Of a DNA stretch of 64,000 nucleotides, positions 57,385 through 64,000 are shown piece by piece. Source of the DNA: Pterobdella sp. o SKG-2022 (lineage: Eukaryota; Annelida; Clitellata; Hirudinida; Piscicolidae). The notes under the pieces were generated by a model. It had not been told where the DNA came from and did no database searches. It saw only the letters and a list, made by a program, of their open reading frames with translations. Position 1 is the first letter of the stretch; every line of letters begins with the position of its first letter. Position numbers and translations under genes: made by a program. The stretch covers positions 2,177,870 through 2,241,869 of the forward strand of contig OZ038322.1 in NCBI GenBank assembly GCA_964035795.1. Reading direction: 5' to 3'.

Positions 57385-57490
57385 ACGAAAAACGTCAAAT
57401 AAAAGGAATTTTCTATACATTTATTTTGAACCTGAAGCTGTAATTTTCGATAAGTTTATTATCATAAAACGTTAGCGAAAAAAATAAAAT
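57385..57490. repeat. MITE family 1, copy F
   Basis: ACGAAAAACGTCAAATAAAA, GGAATTTTCTATACATTTAT, AGCTGTAATTTTCGATAAGT and ATCATAAAACGTTAGC are the family blocks in the opposite orientation to copy E. Confidence 0.65.
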
Positions 57491-57654
57491 CGTAACTATG
57501 GTTATATAGTAATTCAAAGACTATAATAAAGAATCATAAAAACAGAAGTTATTTTAATTTCAATGCTATTATTTCAAATAATCAATTGTCCAAGAGTACT
57601 TCAAAGAAAAATAATTTTCTAAACGATGTCACTTTTTATCAAGAGAAATTAATG

Positions 57655-57910
57655 TCCCCCTTTGGTCATTGCCCCGTTCAATTTTTTTCAAATCCTTCAG
57701 TATTGGATCCCAGGCATTACTATTAAGTATAAGTTGTGGGTCATTATAGCCATTGAAAACAGAGTTGTGCTTTTTTATTTCAAGGCTCTCCCTCACCAAG
57801 AGATTTTTTGTAGTGAAAACTTGTTTTTTTCTTTTTCAATTTCTAAAATCTCAAGAGTCTTTCAGTAAATTTTTCCATGGGTACAATAGCGAGCATGTTT
57901 GCTAATCCTC
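57655..57910 (-). mobile_element. Penelope-like element C-terminal fragment
   Basis: The minus strand reads NLLVRESLEIKKHNSVFNGY-like then NDPQLILNSNAWDPILKDLK, the end of the GIY-YIG endonuclease protein. It is alignable with NLLVRESLDKKK at 47.5 kb. An additional upstream match (ACATGCTCGCTATTGTACCC) corresponds to KHARQCNN. Confidence 0.7.
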
Positions 57911-57914
57911 AATA

Positions 57915-58860
57915 TTTAATCATTAATTTATTTTGGTTTATGAGAAATTTCCTGAAAGAACATGTGAACAATTTTTATTCAACTAAAATTTTTGATAGGT
58001 TAAATCATAATTCATGAATAAGATCGTACTTACCAAAAATTTTATTTGAATAAAAATTGTTTAAATTTTTTTTTCATGAATTTCTTCATAAATTATGAAG
58101 TATATTTCAAAATATATTATTGGTATCTATTATTTGAAGGTTTGGTCTATTTAGGGCGACGTTTGTTCTGACAGAGTTGCCAAACATCGATCTTATTGAA
58201 TTTATTTTCAAAAAGTGCATTTTTTAATTTTTTGATCAAATTTTCAATTTTACTTATTCTTTGCCAAGCACCCAAAAATAATTATAATATTTAAAATGAT
58301 TGCTAATTTGATTGCAAAAAAGTTTGGCGCTAACAAATTTTAAAAAAGTGTTTTTTAGTTACTTTGACTACCAGACTTGAAACTTCAATTTAATTGAAAA
58401 GTTCGTTCAACAAATCTTCTATAATTTAAATGCAACCCCTTTTAACAATATAGGAATCATTTGCTAAAACAACAAAACAAAGTTAAAATCGGTTAAATGA
58501 ATAAAGACTAAAGCAACAAATTAAAAATTTATAGTAATGTTATAAAATAAGGAAAAGCTAATATATAAATTTTATATGCGAATAACAAAGTTTACAGCCA
58601 GTAAAATTATCAGTTAAATATTCTATTTAAGGAAAAATTGCTCTTATAACTGATATGCATTTTGTGGAAATTGTCAATAAAATTTGTTGGAACTTTTGTT
58701 TAAAGTTATTCATATTTTTGATTATTTTCATAAGTATTTTTATTACAGATAGCTTCTTAATCCTTTATACCATTTGATTTCTCAAACTTCCCTTTATTTA
58801 TTTTTAGCTTTTAAAATATGAAAATCGACCTTGTAAAGATTATTATCAAAATAATTATAT
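57915..58860. other. AT-rich intergenic DNA
   Basis: Contains an AATAAA on the minus strand (58798-58793) about 65 bp after the stop of the zinc-finger gene. An inverted pair around 57960-58075 (GTGAACAATTTTTATTCAAC / ATAAAAATTGTTTAAATT) may be a small MITE. Nothing else recognised. Confidence 0.45.
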
Positions 58861-58862
58861 TA

Positions 58863-61800
58863 TTATGAATATTTTTTGTTATAAGTTATCTCAATGTGGT
58901 TATTAGAATTATTATTAAGTATATTATGAATTCGTTTCACGTGGCTGTCATGAGCTGCATGCGATGCAAATGTCTTTCCACAGTATTTACACTGAAAATT
59001 TAGAAAAATTAAATTATTCAAGATTAATACTTTGTATTATTCATTTTTAAATTCATTATTTATGGTTTTTATTACATAATTTTTTTTCAATATTGTTAAC
59101 TTGACTTTAATCATAACTTAAATTATTATTATTATTATTTTCATTAATTCATTTTTAAATAACGCAGTTTGCAAACTAGGTTTGCTGCAAAGGCGCTTGC
59201 GTAGTCAAAATAACTAGGGCAGGGGAATGCGGCTATATAGACGCGTTTTTAAACGCTTGCGAAAATGTTTAAGAGAGGTTGAAAGACGCTGGTTGAGTGG
59301 AAGAGAATTTCATAAATGATAGATGGTGAAAAAGAGCGACATGAAAGAGTTATGAGAGACACACATAAGCCGGAATTTGAAAATCTGCGAGACTTATGTG
59401 TCTGTCTGATAAAAAGAAGCCCATATAAATAAGCCGGCTGATTGAAATATAAAAAGTTAGCGGTGAGCCACACTAACTTGGAATGAGCTGCGACTGGCAA
59501 TCAATGAAGGCGATCGAGGCAAGCACGAAATGAAGAAGATTAAGCGGCTTGTAAAACAGTTTTAGCAGCACGATTTCGGAGAACTTGCAACTAAGAAATG
59601 AGTCAGTTCGGAAGTCCGCAAAGTTGCAATAGTCGAGTCTGAAAAGAACTAAAGATAGTGAAGGGCTAGTGGTGGAATTTGTGTACTTGTTTGATCACAT
59701 GAAAATGAAAGTTGGATGCTTGTATAATTTGAAAGACAAAGTGTGTGAAGTTGAGACTAAAATTAAAAATGACACCTAGTTTCTTCAGTTTGGAAGCTAC
59801 AAAAGAGTAGTGCATCGAAGGTAACTTCGGTAAGAAAATAAGATTTGGAGAGAAGTATAAGACTTCCAACGAACATCACTTTGCCTTTAATGAAATTTTA
59901 GATAGGGTGATTATTTAAAAACCAGAAACTGAGTTTGGTGATGCATTCAGAAATCTTAATGAGCCTGGGTTGAAGATCAAGATAAAAGGCACTCGTAAAG
60001 AGAGTGATGTTATCAGCAAACTTGTGTTATAAAACGGTGTGCTTTTGTAGGATCTCGATATTAGAAGATGTATAAAGAAAAAAGAGTATAGGTCAAAAAA
60101 CGTAACCTTGGGGAACACCAAAATGAAAAATGTATGTTTAAAAGAAAAGCTAGCTATTTTAACAACTTGTTAAAATTGAAGACAGGAATGAAACTTTGAT
60201 AAAGCAATGTCCGAAATATTAAAGTAGTCTTCAAGGATGTGCAGCATATTGGGACGTTGATAGTGTCAGAAGCTGCGAAAATATTTAGACACCAAGACGG
60301 CCACAGACCCGGTAGTACAGATATTGCGGAGACTATCGGCATACACAAAAGCAAAGTTTCCGTCGAAAGATGAAAACGATAAGCCGATTGGATAGGGTTG
60401 AAGTAACGCAGTGAAAAAACGTAAGAGGGTAGCCTTTTGAAAACGACCCTTTCTAAAATTTTTGAAATAGTTCTGAGGCTTAAAAGTATGATATTTGGGT
60501 GGCTGTATAAGGTCTGAGCTATTTTTATCAGTAAAGAAGTTATTGGGGTTCATCTTTAAAAATTATTTAATCTAGTACAGATCACTGTCAAAAATTGAAA
60601 TATCGTAATTAATGATACCTCAAAAATAGAAAGAACTTTTAAAGACGGACTTTCGAACTATTTTTGAAGTGTCATAAATGACAACAACTTTGAGAAATGT
60701 GTGGCACAAGTTTTGGCAAAAACTGTAAACTCATAGAAATAACAGAAAATGACATAACAAAATTTTTTTGAAAAAAACGAAGGTTATTATAGAGGTTTTC
60801 AATTGAATTCCAAATCTTTGCATTTGCGCATCAAATCATTGCATTATTATTATTAATATTAAAAATGTTATAGCGCATAGTTATCAATTCAAGATTGCTT
60901 CAGAGGTGCTCAAGGTTTGTAATAGATTATGACTGGGAATGTTTATGGTATAAGTGAGTTTTCAAAAGTTTGCGAAAGTTCATGAAAGAAGGTGATGAGC
61001 GCAAGTTAGAAGGAAGTGAATTCTACAGACGTGGAGTCTGGTGAAAGAAAGAGCGACTAGTAAAAAAGCTTGAAGAAACAGGTTGATGAAGCTGGAAATT
61101 AGAGTGCAAGGATCTGAGTTGTTGACGTGTGTGTCTGATAGACAAAAGATCAAAAAGATAAGCAGGTTGTTCAAGCTTGAGAGTGCAGGTAATGAGCCAA
61201 AGTAATTTAAACTTTCATCTTTGGGAGACAGGTAGCCAGTGCAAACGATCAAGACAGTCGCTGGAAGAGCTGAAATAATCAGCTTGAAGAACCGTCTTGG
61301 CCACGTGGTTTTGGAGGGCTTTAAGTTTGCATAAAAGATAGTTTGGCTGCCCGCAAAGGAGAGAATTGCAGTAGTCCAATCTGGAAAGAACTAGTGAGAT
61401 GAAGAGGGCATTAGCATTGGCAAGAGGTAAGAATTTGCGTACTTGTTTTAAAGCATGGATGTGAAAATTGGAAGATTGGATTATTTGAGAAAATAAGTGA
61501 GCAAAGTTCAAATTTGAATCTAAGGTGGCACCTAGGATGTAAAAATTTTTGCAATTGATCACAAAATTTCAGATAAAAATTAATTAAAAAAAATAAAGTA
61601 TGAATATTCAAAAAAAAAAAATTTTGTATAAATTTTATTTTGAAGTTTAAAATAAATTTTTTAAATTAAACTAAATGAAATGAAAAATGAAGAATTTTTG
61701 AGGTATTTTGAGCTCCTCTCTGACAAGTACCAAGTACCGTGTTCGCGGTGCCAAACGCTCGTTTACGCATCCCATACTGCTGGAAAGCTTACAGTACCAA

Positions 61801-63625
61801 GTACCGCGTTTTCAGTAAGAAACTTAATCACACAAAGCTTCAATTACTGAAATTCGGGTATGAAATTGCTATATAACCACTTGTAAATCTCGCATAATAC
61901 AGACATCAAAACAAATTATTTTTGCATGTAATTAAGCATTTGCCTAGATCAAGTTGAAAAGTCCAGAAGAGAAATTGCAAAGCTTACTGGACGCAGTAAA
62001 AGTACTGTTTTAAAACTTTTGAAGTTATCTGAAGAGTATAGAAATGCCAAAATGGAAGGAAAAATATCTAAAATAATCCCTCAGACGACATGAAAGCTGA
62101 TTCGCCAAGCTAGTATGAGCACGATGTCAGCAAATTAACTTCGAGAAATACTTCTGTCTACACGTCGTATACAACTAGTTTTGAGCATTTCAAAATTCTT
62201 GCAGTGTGGGATGCGTAAACCAGTTCCGTGGACGAGCGTTTGGCACGGCGAATACTAAGAATACGGTACTTGAGAGGAGCTCAAAATATACCTCAAAAAA
62301 ATTTATATTTTTCAGTCATTTTAGTTTAATTAAAAAAATTTTTTTTTTAACTTTAAAATAAAATATACACAAAACTTCATTTTTTTTTAAATATTCAAGC
62401 TTCATTTTATTCTGAAATTTGGTAACTAAAGAATTATAAGATTGTAATTATCGAAAATTTTAGTTTCTTTAAAATAAAGTATCTTTAAAATCTTCATTTT
62501 TCGTAGAATAAAAACTGAAATTTAAAATACAAGCTACTTACGATGTCTCTAAAAGAATAAATTTGGTAATCAATTGCAAAAATTTTTTAATCAAATGCAA
62601 TGATTTGATGCGCAAATGCAAAGATTTGGAAGTCAATTGCAAAAATTTAGTAAGCAATTGCAAAGATTTGGAATTCAATTGAAAAAATCTACATAATGGT
62701 CTTGGACATGACATTAAGAAGCACCTACTTAGCACTCTAGTGTTTAGGCCTGCTAGCTGGTGGCACTGCTACCCTTTTAGGCTACAAATCTAAGCAACCC
62801 CTCTTTTTCCTTCAGTAATTTTGTGAGATTGCTATCTTTATCTTGTCAAGATATTTTTTTTGGAAAACCTCACACAGACTGTTTCATCAGTATGTTTTCA
62901 TCAGACTAGGTTCCTAAGACAAGTTCTTAATATGCAATAAACTAATCCTAATGGAAACTAAGCTACTAAATGAAATAGAAACACGAAGTTTTTTGACTGA
63001 ACAAAAAATCATGAAGAATATTTGCTTCCAGCTAAATTTGAAACTCAAAGTGAGGCCAAAACTGACGAAGCAACAGATACTGAGTGATATGTTTGAGAAA
63101 TGTTAAATGAACATTACATTTTGAAGATACACTGCCATCACTATGCTTTTTCAGTCTTAGCTTTTCGGATTTTTCAAAATTTGGCAAGTCTCAGACCTCA
63201 AAGTATGGGAATTTTTGAAGGCCCATTATGCTTAAACAGTTTCGAAAAACATTTTTAAAATTATCTAATTGAAAAAGTTCCAAACACTAAAACTTTGCTG
63301 GTCCGTATAGCTAAGCTAAAAAAACGCTAGATTAATTATCAAAAATACTGACACGATCAAAATTTGAGCCAACAGTTAGCATCTGTTCAAAAATGTGTTT
63401 TGCTACATAAGAATGGTACTAAATCGACCTAAATCAGACATAAAACGAAAATATAAATACCACTTCAAACTCAATCTACACTAAATTGAATTTTTCAAAC
63501 TTATGTATTTTAACCTTGAAAGGTTTTTCTCCAGAATGTTGTCTTATATGAGTTCTTAATATGGAGGAAGCTGTGAAGGCCCTGATGCAATGTGGACATT
63601 TGTATGGACGTTCCCTGCTGTGCAC
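58863..63625 (-). CDS. C2H2 zinc-finger protein, last two exons (partial gene)
   Basis: Probable DNA-binding transcription factor. Penultimate exon 63625-63515 encodes [31 protein letters not shown]: a complete Cys2-His2 finger with standard linkers on both sides. The last exon 58991-58863 follows in frame (donor GTTAAA, acceptor TTTTCAG), giving [20 protein letters not shown] then IH as the next finger, and a 20-residue Asn-rich tail to TAA. The exon lengths (111 and 129 nt) keep phase 0 and the linker reads KPFK-CKYC exactly across the junction, which supports the 4.5-kb intron. Further fingers must lie to the right of the window. Family identity within the large ZNF group cannot be told. 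Confidence 0.85.
59115..60560 (-). mobile_element. strongly decayed CR1-like LINE in the zinc-finger intron
   Basis: Minus-strand fragments in many frames: [24 protein letters not shown] near 60400-60330, [20 protein letters not shown] (60118-60060, equivalent to VPQGSVLGPLLF), [14 protein letters not shown] (59660-59630) and [12 protein letters not shown] near the end. The (ATT)n tract at 59122-59142 beyond its 3' end resembles the tails of the 53.1 and 60.85 kb copies. Confidence 0.6.
60780..60850. repeat. inverted counterpart of the 62.6-kb minisatellite
   Basis: TTTTCAATTGAATTCCAAAT then CTTTGCATTTGCGCATCAAA and TCATTGCATT is the reverse complement of sequence at 62597-62690, lacking two 21-bp units. 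The two blocks flank the LINE and Tc1-like element. Confidence 0.75.
60890..61562 (-). mobile_element. CR1-like LINE, 3' end, in the zinc-finger intron
   Basis: Minus frames 61562-61215 and 61252-60980: [76 protein letters not shown], then [17 protein letters not shown] and [14 protein letters not shown] near 60950. Tail with (ATT)n at 60845-60865. It is one family with the plus-strand copy at 23.6-24.5 kb. The 5' side is directly abutted by the Tc1-like element. Confidence 0.82.
61561..62422 (+). mobile_element. Tc1/mariner-like DNA transposon with long inverted repeats, internally deleted
   Basis: Inverted arms of roughly 230 bp: left 61561-61800, right about 62190-62422. Matching blocks include AAATTTCAGATAAAA / TTTTATTCTGAAATTT at the tips, GAGGTATTTTGAGCTCCTCT against AGAGGAGCTCAAAATATACC, and CCAAACGCTCGTTTACGCAT against GAGCGTTTGGCAC plus GGGATGCGTAA. 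The interior (about 61950-62180) keeps a helix-turn-helix ([20 protein letters not shown] then LKLLK) and a second DNA-binding segment ([25 protein letters not shown]), as in the paired domain of Tc1 transposases. The DDE catalytic domain is gone, so this copy is non-autonomous. Confidence 0.8.
62555..62690. repeat. 21-bp minisatellite, about 6 units
   Basis: Units such as AAATGCAATGATTTGATGCGC, AAATGCAAAGATTTGGAAGTC, AATTGCAAAAATTTAGTAAGC and AATTGCAAAGATTTGGAATTC follow one another at exact 21-bp spacing from about 62566. The seven-residue periodic open frame on the minus strand is a by-product. Confidence 0.85.
62820..62960 (+). mobile_element. CR1 LINE 3' tail fragment
   Basis: GACAAGTTCTTAATATGCAA then TAAACTAATCCTAATGGAAA matches the segment after the RT of the CR1 copy at 4888-4925 (ACAAGCTCTTAATATGCAAA). 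Only the 3' tail is present. Confidence 0.5.
62961..63514. other. intronic sequence of the zinc-finger gene, nothing recognised
   Basis: No motif or repeat seen. Confidence 0.5.
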
Positions 63626-64000
63626 CTATGACAATAATTATAATAATTAATTAAACTAGTTAGAGAGTACGGCTTCACATGTTTAACATAAAAAAAAACT
63701 GGCATAATCAAGTGAGTTCAAATATTTGGACAACCCATTTTTGTTTAAAGCCATTTTTTTTAGCTTCAATAAGCCCTTCTACACACTTCAGCGTTTTACT
63801 TTCTCTCGGCATCTCTGTTAGACCATCTTTGTTTTTGTGGATTCAATGAAGACATTGGCTTTTATTTAGTTTGAGTCCTGATCACAGCGGCGCAAAAATC
63901 AATCATCCTCTATCTTCATCTGAATCATTGTTGAAATTTTTAACCCTCTTCGTGATTTTTATCTTGAACTATGCACATCCCTACGTGACTTTTTTTAGTA
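63626..64000. other. zinc-finger gene intron at right window edge
   Basis: Starts with the acceptor of the 63.6-kb exon (minus). No further finger motif is visible before the window ends. Confidence 0.5.

Overview
This is an AT-rich (roughly 70% A+T by eye) stretch of an animal nuclear genome. The genes have short exons with GT-AG introns and include metazoan orthologues: HCCS, PIGP, a USP36/42-type deubiquitinase and a C2H2 zinc-finger gene. The intergenic and intronic space is full of non-LTR retrotransposons (RTE, CR1-like and a PHD-RT type), a Penelope-like element, a Tc1-like element, MITEs and a SINE. Two gaps of exactly 200 N suggest scaffold joins of a modern assembly. I cannot name the species; the repeat mix fits many AT-rich invertebrates. 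There is no bacterial, phage or viral content.

Layout. 1-2.3 kb: RTE LINE running off the left edge. 3.2-6.3 kb: a CR1 LINE and an RTE relic. 7-8.3 kb: a MITE and a tRNA-derived SINE. 8.7-9.3 kb: unknown two-exon gene (-). 10.06-17.3 kb: HCCS (+), seven exons, introns filled with MITE and LINE pieces. 18.1-22.4 kb: a ten-exon, 675-aa glycosyltransferase (-), convergent with HCCS and apparently built from two tandem GT domains, only the second keeping DxD. 23.6-28.4 kb: LINEs and a 374-bp perfect (TTTG)n array. 31.8-34.0 kb: PIGP (+), four exons. 34.5-39.6 kb: a 1.7-kilo-residue acidic protein (-) with about 100 consecutive Glu. 39.9-40.7 kb: LINE endonuclease and (TA)n. 43.8-52.5 kb: USP36/42-like gene (+), three exons, with a 5.9-kb intron packed with LINE and Penelope debris. 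53.1-55.3 kb: a CR1-like reverse transcriptase enclosed by 55-bp terminal inverted repeats. 55.3-57.9 kb: LINE, MITE and Penelope fragments. 58.9-63.6 kb: the last two exons of a C2H2 zinc-finger gene (-), whose 4.5-kb intron holds LINEs, a Tc1-like element and a 21-bp minisatellite.

The host genes are unrelated housekeeping loci: mitochondrial haem attachment (HCCS), GPI-anchor synthesis in the ER (PIGP), Golgi-type glycosylation, nuclear deubiquitination and transcription. They do not form a pathway. All exon boundaries were assigned by eye from reading frame, splice dinucleotides and family knowledge, with no transcript evidence. Family names are recalled from known protein families, not from a database search.
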